NCBI GenBank assembly: GCA_964635065.1 | Contig: CAZWMK010000013.1 | Coordinates: 1 to 30,612 of the forward strand | Direction of reading: 5' to 3' | Source: CAZWMK01 sp964635065 | GTDB taxonomy: Bacteria; Pseudomonadota; Alphaproteobacteria; Sphingomonadales; Sphingomonadaceae | DNA length: 30,612 bases | Shown: one piece after another, positions 21,286 through 30,114 of the stretch | Layout: each line of letters starts with the position of its first letter | Position numbering within the stretch: position 1 is the first letter of the stretch | The notes under the pieces: generated by a model | What the model was told of the DNA's origin: nothing | The model's input: only the letters and a program-made list of their open reading frames with translations | Database searches by the model: none | Translations under genes and position numbers: made by a program

Positions 21286-23373
21286 TTACCAGACCCGGAT
21301 ACGCGCATCAGGCGGCAGATAGTAACGCTGCCCCGGCTGCACATTGAATGCGCCATACCATGCATCCAGGTTCCTGACGACATAGGGCCGGAAATGGCCC
21401 GGCGTATGCGGACCGGTCGCCAGCTGCTGTTGCAGCGCGGCATCGCGGTATTTGTGCCGCCAGACTTGCGCGAAACCGAGAAAGAAACGCTGGTCGCCCG
21501 TCATGCCATCCAATATTGGTGCATCCTGCCCGTCCAGGGCACGACGATAGGCATCATAGGCCACTGTCAGCCCGGCAAGGTCTGCGATGTTCTCGCCCAG
21601 TGTCAGCGCACCATTGATGTGCACACCCGGCAGCGGGGCATAGGTGCCATATTGCGCCACGACCTGATCGGTATGGCGCTTGAAACGCGCGACGTCCTCG
21701 GCTGTCCACCAGTCGCTCAGGCGTCCTTCTGCATCATATTTCCGGCCCTGATCGTCGAAATGGTGGCTGATTTCATGACCAATCACCATGCCGATGCCAC
21801 CATAGTTCACAGCCGGATCTGCAGCAGGATCGAAAAAGGGCGGTTGCAGAATGGCGGCCGGAAAGACGATTTCGTTCATCGTCGGATTGGCATAGGCGTT
21901 GACCGTCATCGGTGTCATGAACCATTCGTCGCGATCAACAGCCCGGCCCAGCTTGGCGAGGTTACGCTCATATTCAAAACACGCCGCGCGTTCTGCGTTT
22001 CCGAAAGCATCACCGCGCACGACATTGAGGGCGCTATAATCGCGCCATTTCGCCGGATAGCCGATCTTGGGTGTAAACGCTGCCAGCTTGGCGCGCGCCT
22101 TGGCCTTGGTTTCAGGCGTCATCCAGGTCAGATTCGCAAGGCGTGCATCCATGGCGGCAATGAGGTTCGCGACCAACTTGTCGGCCGCCGCCTTGGCTTC
22201 GGGTGGGAAGTGACGGGCGACATAGAGCTTTCCAACCGCTTCGCCCAGAGCGCCATTGACGGCATCGACACCACGTTTCCAGCGCGGCTGATTTTCCGGC
22301 TGCCCCGTCAACACTGTGCCATCAAAAGCGAAATCCTCGTCGACAAAGGCCTTGGGCAGGACTGGTGCGCTGTCCTTCAGCGTGTGAAGAAGCAACCAGT
22401 CCTTCCACACGGCCAGCGGACGGGCGCGGACAAGACGGGCCATGCCAATCATGCTGCTCGGCTGCGCAACGATCAGCGCCTCCTGCCCATCAAGACCGGC
22501 GGCAGCAAAATAGCCTTGCCAGTCGAAGCCCGGCGCCTTGCGGGCAAAATCCCCCAGCGTCCATTTGTTGTAGGTCTTGTCATCGTCACGGCTGTCGACA
22601 CGGTTCCAGTGGACCCGCGCGATATCATGTTCCAGCGCCATAATCGCTCTGGCGCGCCTGCCTGCCTGTGCCGCCGGCACGCCGACCAGTTCCAGCATGC
22701 GACTGATATGCGCGAGATACTGCGTACGAACAGCCGTGAACTTGGGATTATCGACCAGATAATAATCGCGGTCCGGCAGACCCAGTCCGTCCTGCACGAG
22801 ATAAGCAATGTAACGATCCGGCGCCTTGGCATCCTGATTTACATAAAAGGGTGCAAAAGACGGCCCATAGCTGCGCTGCATGTCACCCAGCAGCCGTGCG
22901 AACGCCGATTTGTCGGAAAGGCCGGCAATCCGGTCGAGTTGCGGCTGAAGCGGTGACAGCCCCCTTGCCTCGATCGCGGCTTCATCCATGAAGCTGGCGA
23001 AGAAATCGCCGACCTTCTGCGCTTCGCTGCCCGGCGCACCTCCACTGGTTGCAGCGGCCTCGATCAGCGCACGCGTGCGTTCCTGACTGAGATCGCGCAG
23101 GCGAGTGAACATGCCATAGTTCGAGCGGTCCGCTGGTATTTCCAGCGTTTTCAGATAACCACCTCCGGCATAAGTCACAAAGTCGTCGCCGGGCGCAACC
23201 GTCAGGTCCATGCCTGCAAGGTCAAAGCCCCATGCGCCGATCGCCGGGCGCGCCGCTGCTTTTGTTGCGGTTGAAGCCGCCGGGGACCCGACAGCCACTT
23301 TCGGCACAGGGGTCCGTTCTGCACAGGCAGCCAGCGCAAGCAAGGCAACGCCAGAGAGGAGAATCTTGGTCAT
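21286..23373 (-). CDS. M13 family zinc metallopeptidase (PepO/neprilysin-like), lipoprotein
   Basis: A 695-residue enzyme with a lipoprotein signal (lipobox LAAC, Cys near residue 17), so it is probably anchored in the periplasm or outer membrane. The zinc motif is GHEISHHFD (HExxH near residue 533), with the third ligand Glu in GENIADLAG about 57 residues later. NAYANPTMNEIVFPAAILQPPFF is the family's substrate-binding stretch, and the protein ends in RVW. It likely degrades oligopeptides in the envelope. I chose the ATG at 23373, which has AAAGGA at proper spacing; an ATG two codons earlier is too close to it. Confidence 0.93.
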   Translation of the reverse strand: MTKILLSGVALLALAACAERTPVPKVAVGSPAASTATKAAARPAIGAWGFDLAGMDLTVAPGDDFVTYAGGGYLKTLEIPADRSNYGMFTRLRDLSQERTRALIEAAATSGGAPGSEAQKVGDFFASFMDEAAIEARGLSPLQPQLDRIAGLSDKSAFARLLGDMQRSYGPSFAPFYVNQDAKAPDRYIAYLVQDGLGLPDRDYYLVDNPKFTAVRTQYLAHISRMLELVGVPAAQAGRRARAIMALEHDIARVHWNRVDSRDDDKTYNKWTLGDFARKAPGFDWQGYFAAAGLDGQEALIVAQPSSMIGMARLVRARPLAVWKDWLLLHTLKDSAPVLPKAFVDEDFAFDGTVLTGQPENQPRWKRGVDAVNGALGEAVGKLYVARHFPPEAKAAADKLVANLIAAMDARLANLTWMTPETKAKARAKLAAFTPKIGYPAKWRDYSALNVVRGDAFGNAERAACFEYERNLAKLGRAVDRDEWFMTPMTVNAYANPTMNEIVFPAAILQPPFFDPAADPAVNYGGIGMVIGHEISHHFDDQGRKYDAEGRLSDWWTAEDVARFKRHTDQVVAQYGTYAPLPGVHINGALTLGENIADLAGLTVAYDAYRRALDGQDAPILDGMTGDQRFFLGFAQVWRHKYRDAALQQQLATGPHTPGHFRPYVVRNLDAWYGAFNVQPGQRYYLPPDARIRVW

Positions 23374-23417
23374 GGGCATCCTTTTTTCCGGCTATAGCTG
23401 AACCCGGAATGAGCGGA

Positions 23418-24074
23418 TCAGCCGTAACGCTGTTCTTCCCACGGATCGCCTTCATTGTGATAGCCTCGGACTTCCCAGAATCCGGGACGATCACTGGTAA
23501 GAAATTCGATCCGTTTCAGCCACTTGGCTGACTTCCAGAGATAATATTGCGGGATGATCACGCGCACAGGCCCACCATGTTCGCGCGTGATCGGCTGACC
23601 GTCATGGCTGTGCGCCAAAAGACAGCCCGGTGCGATGAAATGATCGAGCCGGACATTGGTGGTATAGCCGTCATAGCCATGGAGCACGACATGTGTCACG
23701 CCGGACTGCACTTGTGCCGCTTCTGCAACGTGGACCGTCGCCACCCCCTGCCAGCGATTGTCATAACGCGACCACTGGGTCACGCAGTGGATGTCGGACA
23801 TGTCCTCGACCTGAGGCTGAGCCATGAAGGCCGGCCAGTCCCAGTGCAGGGGGTTATCGACGGCGCCATCAACGGCAAGACGCCATTCATCGCGGTTGAG
23901 CACCGGCTGAATACCCAGATCAAGCACGGGCCAGTGCTCGACCAGACGCTGCCCCGGCGGCAGGCGCTGACTGGTTCGATCGGCGGTCTGCCCGGTCAAA
24001 AGACGGCCCTCGCGCGCCCATGCCTGTTTTGCGGCGACAAGTTTTTCACGCACCCCATCGCCCTGCCCGCTCAT
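23418..24074 (-). CDS. sulfite-oxidase-like molybdopterin oxidoreductase
   Basis: A 218-residue protein with the sulfite-oxidase molybdopterin-binding fold. The molybdenum-ligand Cys is in DIHCVTQWSRYDN, and the fold also shows LHGYDGYTTNV, REHGGPVRVIIPQYYLWKSAKW and the ending GYHNEGDPWEEQRYG. It resembles YuiH-type proteins. There is no Tat signal, heme domain or Mo-co dimerisation domain, so it seems cytosolic, and its electron partner and substrate are unknown. The start at 24074 overlaps the stop of the upstream DUF2062 gene by ATGA, which I prefer over an in-frame ATG 20 codons earlier. Confidence 0.86.
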   Translation of the reverse strand: MSGQGDGVREKLVAAKQAWAREGRLLTGQTADRTSQRLPPGQRLVEHWPVLDLGIQPVLNRDEWRLAVDGAVDNPLHWDWPAFMAQPQVEDMSDIHCVTQWSRYDNRWQGVATVHVAEAAQVQSGVTHVVLHGYDGYTTNVRLDHFIAPGCLLAHSHDGQPITREHGGPVRVIIPQYYLWKSAKWLKRIEFLTSDRPGFWEVRGYHNEGDPWEEQRYG

Positions 24075-24610
24075 GTCGGCAAACCTCGCCTGACACGGTC
24101 GGCACGGCGCGCCTGCCAGCGTTTCGTCACCCACATGCGCCAGACGACATGGATAACAAGATAACCAACCGAAGCCGCGATCGAGGAAATGACCAGCAAC
24201 CCGGCGGGCACATAGACAATCAGATCAAAGGCGCGAGTCGTCCAGTCGACCGGCAGATGTTCGAGATCACCGGTGTGACGCGAAACATTGCCCAGCATGA
24301 ACTCGCCGATCTTGTATGCGCTTGCATAGACAAAGGGCGTGGTGAAGGGATTGGTGATGAAGGTGCATAATGCCGCCACCGCCAGATTCGCGCGCAGGGA
24401 CACGGCGAACATCGCCGCCACAATCGATTGGCCAATCGGCACGAGAATACCGCAGAACATGCCAAGAACGACACCGCGTGCCACGCCACGGCGATTGAAA
24501 TGCCAGATGTTGGGATCGCCCAGCTTGTGCGCAAAACGGTGCGTCCATTTATTGGCGAGGAGCTCCTCGCGCTTTGGCACCTTTGCTTTCAGCCAGTGAA
24601 TCAGTCGCAT
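24071..24610 (-). CDS. DUF2062 domain membrane protein
   Basis: A 179-residue inner-membrane protein of the DUF2062 family. Hydrophobic segments lie at about 47-75 (GVVLGMFCGILVPIGQSIVAA), 78-115 and 135-165. The motif ITNPFTTPFVYASAYKIGEFML is characteristic. Function is unknown. It follows smpB by 39 bases and couples into the molybdoenzyme gene. Confidence 0.85.
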   Translation of the reverse strand: MRLIHWLKAKVPKREELLANKWTHRFAHKLGDPNIWHFNRRGVARGVVLGMFCGILVPIGQSIVAAMFAVSLRANLAVAALCTFITNPFTTPFVYASAYKIGEFMLGNVSRHTGDLEHLPVDWTTRAFDLIVYVPAGLLVISSIAASVGYLVIHVVWRMWVTKRWQARRADRVRRGLPT

Positions 24611-24649
24611 TGCGCAGACGCCTACCCCGGAATGATAACAAAACGCCTG

Positions 24650-25135
24650 TCAGCCACGATCCCGCATCAGACGGGCCTGTTCGCGCTTCCAGTCCTTTTC
24701 CTTTTCCGCCTCGCGCTTGTCGTGCAGCTTTTTGCCCTTGGCAAGAGCCAGCTCAACCTTCGCCCGTCCACGTTCGTTGAAGTATATCGAAAGTGGGATG
24801 AGTGTCATGCCCTGCCGGGTAATGGCACCGTGCAGACGGTTGATTTCACGGCCATGCATCAACAGCTTGCGCGGCCGCTTCGGTTCATGATTGAAACGAT
24901 TCCCGTGGCTGAATTCGGGGACATTGGCATTGACCAGCCACATCTGGCCGTCTTTGACTTCGGCATAGGCCTCGGCAATCGACCCTTCGCCAAAGCGCAG
25001 CGATTTCACCTCGGTGCCGGTCAGCACGATCCCGGCCTCGAAGGTTTCCTGTATGGCATATTCGTAACGCGCACGGCGGTTCTCGGCGACCGTCTTGACC
25101 TTGAGGCCAGCGGTCGCCCGCTGGGGTCGCGCCAT
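24650..25135 (-). CDS. smpB: SsrA-binding protein SmpB
   Basis: A 161-residue RNA-binding protein that brings tmRNA to stalled ribosomes for trans-translation. Signatures are NRRARYEYAIQETFEAGIVLTGTEVKSLR, PKRPRKLLMHGREI and the basic C-terminal tail (GKKLHDKREAEKEKDWKRE...) that enters the mRNA channel. Its ATG overlaps the dapA stop by one base (TGATG), so it is translationally coupled. The tmRNA gene itself is not in this window. Confidence 0.97.
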   Translation of the reverse strand: MARPQRATAGLKVKTVAENRRARYEYAIQETFEAGIVLTGTEVKSLRFGEGSIAEAYAEVKDGQMWLVNANVPEFSHGNRFNHEPKRPRKLLMHGREINRLHGAITRQGMTLIPLSIYFNERGRAKVELALAKGKKLHDKREAEKEKDWKREQARLMRDRG

Positions 25136-26007
25136 CAGATCAACCCTGCATGCGCCAGGGCGGCATCGACAGCTGCCCGCGATGCCGCCGATGGTTCCGT
25201 GATCGGCAGGCGCACGTCAGGCGCCATGCGGCCAAGGCGCGCCAGGGCATATTTCGTCGGACCGGGGCTGGAATCGCTGAACAGCGCATTATGCAGCGGG
25301 AACAGGCGGTCCTGATAGGACAGCGCCTTCGCATAATCACCTTCAAGGCATGCCGACTGGAACTGGGCACAAAGATCGGGCGCAACATTGGCCGTTACCG
25401 AAATGCAGCCCGCCCCGCCCATGGCCATGAAACCGAGCGCCGTGTCGTCATTGCCCGACAACTGGCAGAAATCCGGCCCACAGGCCGCGCGCTGCGCCGA
25501 AACCCGGGTCAGGTTGCCAGTCGCGTCCTTGATGCCGACAATCGTCTTGTAGGCCCGCAAGCGGGCCAGTGTTTCGACCGAAATATCCGCCACCGTTCGG
25601 CCCGGCACGTTATAGACGATGATCGGAAGGCTGGAGCGTTCCGCCAGATAGGCGAAATGCTGAAACAAACCTTCCTGATTGGGCTTATTATAGTAAGGTA
25701 CGACGACAAGCGCGGCATCTGCCCCTGCCTTCTCGGCATTCTGCATATGGTTGAGCGCGGTTGCCGTATCGTTCGAGCCGCAACCGGCGATGATCGGTAC
25801 CCGCCCGCCCGCGACTTCGATCGTGAAGCGCACGGCGCGGTTATGCTCTTCGATCGACAGGGTCGCGGTTTCACCGGTCGTGCCGCAGGGCACGAGCGCG
25901 CTTGAACCACTGGTGATCTGCCAGTCGATGAAGGCGGCAAAGGTCTTCTCATCGACCTTGCCATCGCGGAACGGGGTCACCAACGCAGGAATGGAGCCTT
26001 GAAACAT
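25135..26007 (-). CDS. dapA: 4-hydroxy-tetrahydrodipicolinate synthase DapA
   Basis: A 290-residue (beta/alpha)8 lyase that condenses pyruvate with aspartate semialdehyde in the lysine/diaminopimelate pathway. The Schiff-base lysine is K160 in VGIKDATGN, with Y132 in IVYNVPGRT and CGTTGE (41-46). It thus draws on the same precursor as hom elsewhere in this window. GAAGGA precedes the ATG. It is the first gene of dapA-smpB-DUF2062-molybdoenzyme and divergent from slt. Confidence 0.97.
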   Translation of the reverse strand: MFQGSIPALVTPFRDGKVDEKTFAAFIDWQITSGSSALVPCGTTGETATLSIEEHNRAVRFTIEVAGGRVPIIAGCGSNDTATALNHMQNAEKAGADAALVVVPYYNKPNQEGLFQHFAYLAERSSLPIIVYNVPGRTVADISVETLARLRAYKTIVGIKDATGNLTRVSAQRAACGPDFCQLSGNDDTALGFMAMGGAGCISVTANVAPDLCAQFQSACLEGDYAKALSYQDRLFPLHNALFSDSSPGPTKYALARLGRMAPDVRLPITEPSAASRAAVDAALAHAGLI

Positions 26008-26073
26008 CGTCTTCGTCCTTCACGCTCGAGCCCAGATCCGGTTAGGATGGGATTCTCGTACGGGAGATTTGTT

Positions 26074-28137
26074 TTGCGTCTTATGAAGTCCATGCCATCC
26101 CTGTCCAGCACTCTCCATCGCATTGGTGCGATTGGTAGCATATTTGCGTTGCTGGCGGCTGCCGATCCGGCACTGGCGGCCCTCAGTCAGGCGCAGCGCG
26201 ATCTCTACAGCGCGCGCCTTGCCGATAACGCCCGTGGCCGTTTCACTACGACGACGCTGTCACCACTGCTGCCCGCCAGCGATGCGGTCAGACTGGCGGA
26301 AGCTGTTGTGCAATGGGACCGGTTGCGTCGTGACGAATATCCGGCAAGTTTCCAGGAAATCACCGGTTTTCTGCGTCAATATCCAGGCTGGCCCGCAGAA
26401 ACCACACTCCGCCGCCGGGCCGAGGCCGTATTGACGCCGGCCACGCCGATGGCTGAACGCCTCGCCTTTTTCAGCCAGTATCCACCGCTGACCGGCAGCG
26501 CGATGATCCGCCATGCCGAAGCCCTGCTTGCATCCGGCCGCACGGTCGAGGGACAGGCGCTGATCCGGCGCGCATGGCGTTCAAGCGTACTGACGCCCAC
26601 GCTGGAAACCGACTTGATGAGCCGCCACGCCGCATGGTTCACGCCCGCAGATCATGTGGCGCGCGCCGACATGCTGTTGTGGCAGGGCGCCATCTCGCCA
26701 ACCCTGCGCCTGATCCCGCTGTTGCCAGCGCCCCAGCAGGCGCTGGTGCAGGCGCGAATCGCCTTTCGCCAGAAAGCGACAAATGCCGATGCGCGCCTTG
26801 CCGCCGTGCCATCCGATCTCAGGCAGGATGCCGGCCTGATTTACGACCGTGCTCAGGCCATGCGTGACAGCAACATCTCTGGCGCACGAACGCTCCTTGC
26901 CGATAGCCGCATCGCACCGGGTGAAGTGTCGAATCCGGTCGCCTGGCTCAAGTTGCGGGTCGAGATCGGGCGCGCCGCGCTGCGTGAAGGTCAGGCGGAT
27001 ATCGCCTACCGCATCGTTGCCAACCACAACGCGCTGCCCATGGGGCGCCTGCTGAGCGAACGCCCGTTTGCCGAACGACAGGCATATTCCGATGCTGAGT
27101 GGCTGGCCGGCTGGGCGGCTCTGACCGCGCTCGATCAGCCTGCCCGCGCCTTGCGTCATTTTCAGAATTTTTCAGCAGCGGTACTGACGCCGGTCAGCCT
27201 GTCACGGGGCGATTATTGGGCCGGACGCGCAGCGGAGGCTGCCGGCATGACGGCTGATGCTCGGCGCTATTTCATGCGCGCCGGAACGCATCCCGACCAG
27301 TTCTACGGACAACTGGCGCTTGAGCGCCTGGGCCAGCCGATCACCCTGCCCAGCGTTCGCCCCCCTCTCGTGAGCGCTGCAGAGCGTGCCCGATTCGATG
27401 CCGACGATCTGGTGCAGGCTACGATATTGCTGGATGCGCTCGGCGACAGCGCGCGCGAAGGCATGTTCATCCGTGCGCTTGTCGCCCGTGCCGAATCGCC
27501 CACGCAAAAGAAACTGATTGCCGACCTCGCCAGCCGTATCGGACGCCCAGAACTCGGCGTTCTGGCTGGCATCGCCGCACGCAACAATGGTGAATTTGCT
27601 TTGCTCGATACCGCGTTCCCGCGCCTGCCACTGTCTGACAAGGCGCAGGACAACTGGACGATGGTTCATGCCATCACCCGGCAGGAAAGCCGTTTCGACC
27701 GCACGGCGATCAGCCATGCCGGCGCGCGTGGCCTGATGCAGCTGATGCCCGGCACCGCGCGCGAACAGGCGGGCAAGCTTGGGCAGTCCTATGACTTCGA
27801 CCGTCTGACCAGAGATCCGGATTATAATATCCTTTTGGGTTCAACCTATTATCAACGGATGCTTGCGGCCTGGGGCGGCAATCATGTTCTGGCAGTCGCG
27901 AGTTACAATGCCGGCGCGGGCAATGTCCGCAGGTGGATTCGTGCCAATGGCGACCCGCGCGATCCATCTGTCGACGTACTGGAATGGATCGAATCGATTC
28001 CGATCTACGAAACCCGCAATTATGTGCAGCGCGTATTGGAGAATGCCGTGGTCTATGACCTTTTGCACCCCGGCCAGCCAGCCATGCCGTCGCAGAACCG
28101 GTTGTCGGCCTATCTCGGCAAACGGCGTCCGGGTTAA
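26074..28137 (+). CDS. slt: soluble lytic murein transglycosylase (Slt family)
   Basis: A protein of about 687 residues, exported by a signal peptide ending near ADPALA. A long helical superstructure (about 40-510) leads to the C-terminal goose-lysozyme-like SLT domain with the catalytic Glu in ITRQESRFD (about residue 538), then GLMQLMPGTA and VASYNAGAGNV. It cleaves glycan strands in the periplasm to 1,6-anhydromuropeptides. The start is uncertain: TTG at 26074 has GGGAGA 6 bases upstream, while ATGs at 26083 and 26092 also fit the signal peptide. A longer frame from 25999 overlaps dapA and is unlikely. greB follows after 9 bases. Confidence 0.9.
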   Translation: MRLMKSMPSLSSTLHRIGAIGSIFALLAAADPALAALSQAQRDLYSARLADNARGRFTTTTLSPLLPASDAVRLAEAVVQWDRLRRDEYPASFQEITGFLRQYPGWPAETTLRRRAEAVLTPATPMAERLAFFSQYPPLTGSAMIRHAEALLASGRTVEGQALIRRAWRSSVLTPTLETDLMSRHAAWFTPADHVARADMLLWQGAISPTLRLIPLLPAPQQALVQARIAFRQKATNADARLAAVPSDLRQDAGLIYDRAQAMRDSNISGARTLLADSRIAPGEVSNPVAWLKLRVEIGRAALREGQADIAYRIVANHNALPMGRLLSERPFAERQAYSDAEWLAGWAALTALDQPARALRHFQNFSAAVLTPVSLSRGDYWAGRAAEAAGMTADARRYFMRAGTHPDQFYGQLALERLGQPITLPSVRPPLVSAAERARFDADDLVQATILLDALGDSAREGMFIRALVARAESPTQKKLIADLASRIGRPELGVLAGIAARNNGEFALLDTAFPRLPLSDKAQDNWTMVHAITRQESRFDRTAISHAGARGLMQLMPGTAREQAGKLGQSYDFDRLTRDPDYNILLGSTYYQRMLAAWGGNHVLAVASYNAGAGNVRRWIRANGDPRDPSVDVLEWIESIPIYETRNYVQRVLENAVVYDLLHPGQPAMPSQNRLSAYLGKRRPG

Positions 28138-28146
28138 GGTCAGGAC

Positions 28147-28626
28147 ATGGATCAGCCAAACTATATCACACCGGCGGGCATGGCGGCGCTCAGGACTGCG
28201 CATCACGCGCTTTTCGAGGTTGAGCGCCCGAAAATCGTCGAGATCGTTTCATGGGCGGCCGGCAATGGCGACCGCTCGGAAAATGGCGATTATCTCTATG
28301 GCCGCAAGCGCCTGCGCGAGATCGACCGCGAACTCAACCGACTGTCGAAACGCATGAAGGCCGCTGTCGTCGTCGACCCCGCACAACAGCCCGACAAAAG
28401 CCGCGCTTTTTTCGGCGCGACCGTCAGCTATGTCGATGAACAGGACCGGGAGCGCACCGTCACCATTGTCGGCGAGGATGAAACCGACAGCGACCGGGGG
28501 CATATCAGCTGGAAATCCCCCATTGCCCGCGCATTGCACGGCGCATCCGTCGGCGATGTGCGGATCGTTCGCCTGCCTGCCGGGGCGCAGGACATCGAAA
28601 TCACCGATATCCGCTACCCCGGCTGA
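28147..28626 (+). CDS. greB: transcript cleavage factor GreB
   Basis: A 159-residue factor that rescues backtracked RNA polymerase by stimulating RNA cleavage. The N-terminal coiled coil (about 10-75) carries the acidic tip NGDRSENGDYLYGRKRLREID. The C-terminal FKBP-like domain includes ARALHGASVGDVRIV. The tip sequence and the YGRKRLREIDREL stretch favour GreB over GreA. It probably shares the slt transcript. Confidence 0.92.
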   Translation: MDQPNYITPAGMAALRTAHHALFEVERPKIVEIVSWAAGNGDRSENGDYLYGRKRLREIDRELNRLSKRMKAAVVVDPAQQPDKSRAFFGATVSYVDEQDRERTVTIVGEDETDSDRGHISWKSPIARALHGASVGDVRIVRLPAGAQDIEITDIRYPG

Positions 28627-28638
28627 CCACGCAGGGCC

Positions 28639-29238
28639 TCACCAGCCCCGGCGGTAATCGCCGTGTATGTAGCTTTGCACCCAGGCATATTCGCGACGGT
28701 CGATATAGCCATCGCGGTTGCGGTCGGCAAAGCGGTAGAATTCCTTCTGCGCCCGCTTCCATTCGCCCTTGCTCAGCTTGCCGTTGCGATTGTCGTCGAA
28801 GTGATAAAAGGCCCAGCGATGGGTAAGCTCGTCATGATAGCCAAAGCCATAGGGCGTCCAATAGTCGTTATACGCATAGCGTCCGACATTGCGGCGATAG
28901 TCCCAGAGGTCACGGTCCCAGCGATGCGCCTCGCGGCGATACCGGTCACGTTCCCAGTCGATCCGGCTGCGCGAACCGCGCCAGTCGTCATGCCCCCGCT
29001 TGTCGTCATTTGCTTCTTGTTTGCGCCAGTCGGCACGGCGGTCATGGTCACGATCCCGCTTGTCATCCGCACGGGCAGGTCGGCCATGAACACGGTTGTC
29101 ATGGCGACCATCTCCGTTTTTCAGTGTGCCCGGACCATTATGGCGCAAGTTGGCGTCCGGACGCGTGTCCGCCAGCGCCGGACTGGCGCCGCCCAAAGCC
29201 AGCAGCGCAAGTGCAAGGGTTGTTGTCAGCGTCTTCAT
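28639..29238 (-). CDS. exported EF-hand protein with a charged Arg/Asp-rich middle
   Basis: A 199-residue protein with a signal peptide (LALALLALGGASPALA, cleavage about residue 23). The middle (about 35-110) is very rich in Arg, Asp, Lys and Trp and probably disordered. Two EF-hand loops close the protein: DDNRNGKLSKGE (148-159) and the canonical DRNRDGYIDRRE (172-183), with Asp/Asn at positions 1, 3, 5 and 9 and Glu at 12. It is therefore likely a periplasmic calcium-binding protein. The start at 29238 has GGGAGGG upstream, preferred over an ATG 13 codons earlier. The role is unknown. Confidence 0.82.
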   Translation of the reverse strand: MKTLTTTLALALLALGGASPALADTRPDANLRHNGPGTLKNGDGRHDNRVHGRPARADDKRDRDHDRRADWRKQEANDDKRGHDDWRGSRSRIDWERDRYRREAHRWDRDLWDYRRNVGRYAYNDYWTPYGFGYHDELTHRWAFYHFDDNRNGKLSKGEWKRAQKEFYRFADRNRDGYIDRREYAWVQSYIHGDYRRGW

Positions 29239-29317
29239 GGCATCCCTCCCAAGGCATGATCGCCTGTGGAAGGCCATGGATAATCCGCCATGCTTGAACG
29301 TCGGGTGAAAGCCGCTG

Positions 29318-30109
29318 TCAGCCGAGGTTCAGCTTACCGAAAACCGTTTCGGCCATTTTGATCAGCTCGGGATCAAGCGGCACCGGGGTCAGGTCCAGCC
29401 CCTGCTCCAGTGCATCGGCAATCGCTGTCATCGCGGCAATGCGGGCCGCTTCGTCGTCATTGCCGGGGATGACGATCCACGGGGCCGCCGCACGGTGCGT
29501 ATGCGCGAACATGTCTTCGATGGCATCGATATAGGCGGCGCGGCGCTCACGATTACGGAAATCGTCAGCATTGACCTTCCAATGCTTCCACGGTTCTTCC
29601 AGGCGTTCACGCAGGCGTTTGTCCTGTGTTGCCTGATCGACATGCACGAACAGCTTGACGATGCGGACACCGGCATCGAGCTGCATCTGCTCGAAGGCAT
29701 TGATTTCATCATAGGCACGTTGCCATTCGGCGGGCGTGGCAAAGCCCTCCACCCGTTCGACCAGCACACGACCATACCAGCTGCGGTCGAAGATCGCGAT
29801 TTCGGGACGGCCGGGCAGACGGGTCCAGAAGCGCCAGAGATAATGGCGCGCCAGTTCATCAGCCGTAGGTGCCTTGATCGGGTGGATGCTGTATAGCTTG
29901 GGATCCCACGCATCGATCAAGTGGCTGATGATACCGCCCTTTCCGGCTGCATCCCAGCCTTCCAGCACGATGATGGCCGCGCGTTTTTGTTCGAACCAGG
30001 CCGACTGAATCCATTTCAGCCGCTTGTGCAAAGGGGCCAGTGCAGCTGCGAACTCCGCCTTGTCGAGCCGCTCAAGCGGCTCGCCGGTACCAAGTGCGGG
30101 TTTCTGCAC
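29318..30109 (-). CDS. polyphosphate kinase 2 family protein
   Basis: A 263-residue single-domain PPK2 enzyme, which transfers phosphate between polyphosphate and nucleotides. Walker A is GWDAAGKGG (51-59) and Walker B lies in IFDRSWYGRV (D108). The lid region is rich in basic residues (KRLRERLEEPWKHWK). The subclass (NDP, NMP or AMP phosphorylating) cannot be told safely from sequence alone. It starts with GTG five bases after the aspS stop, so both are probably on one transcript. Its last residues are FGKLNLG. Confidence 0.9.
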   Translation of the reverse strand: MQKPALGTGEPLERLDKAEFAAALAPLHKRLKWIQSAWFEQKRAAIIVLEGWDAAGKGGIISHLIDAWDPKLYSIHPIKAPTADELARHYLWRFWTRLPGRPEIAIFDRSWYGRVLVERVEGFATPAEWQRAYDEINAFEQMQLDAGVRIVKLFVHVDQATQDKRLRERLEEPWKHWKVNADDFRNRERRAAYIDAIEDMFAHTHRAAAPWIVIPGNDDEAARIAAMTAIADALEQGLDLTPVPLDPELIKMAETVFGKLNLG

Positions 30110-30114
30110 AGCAA

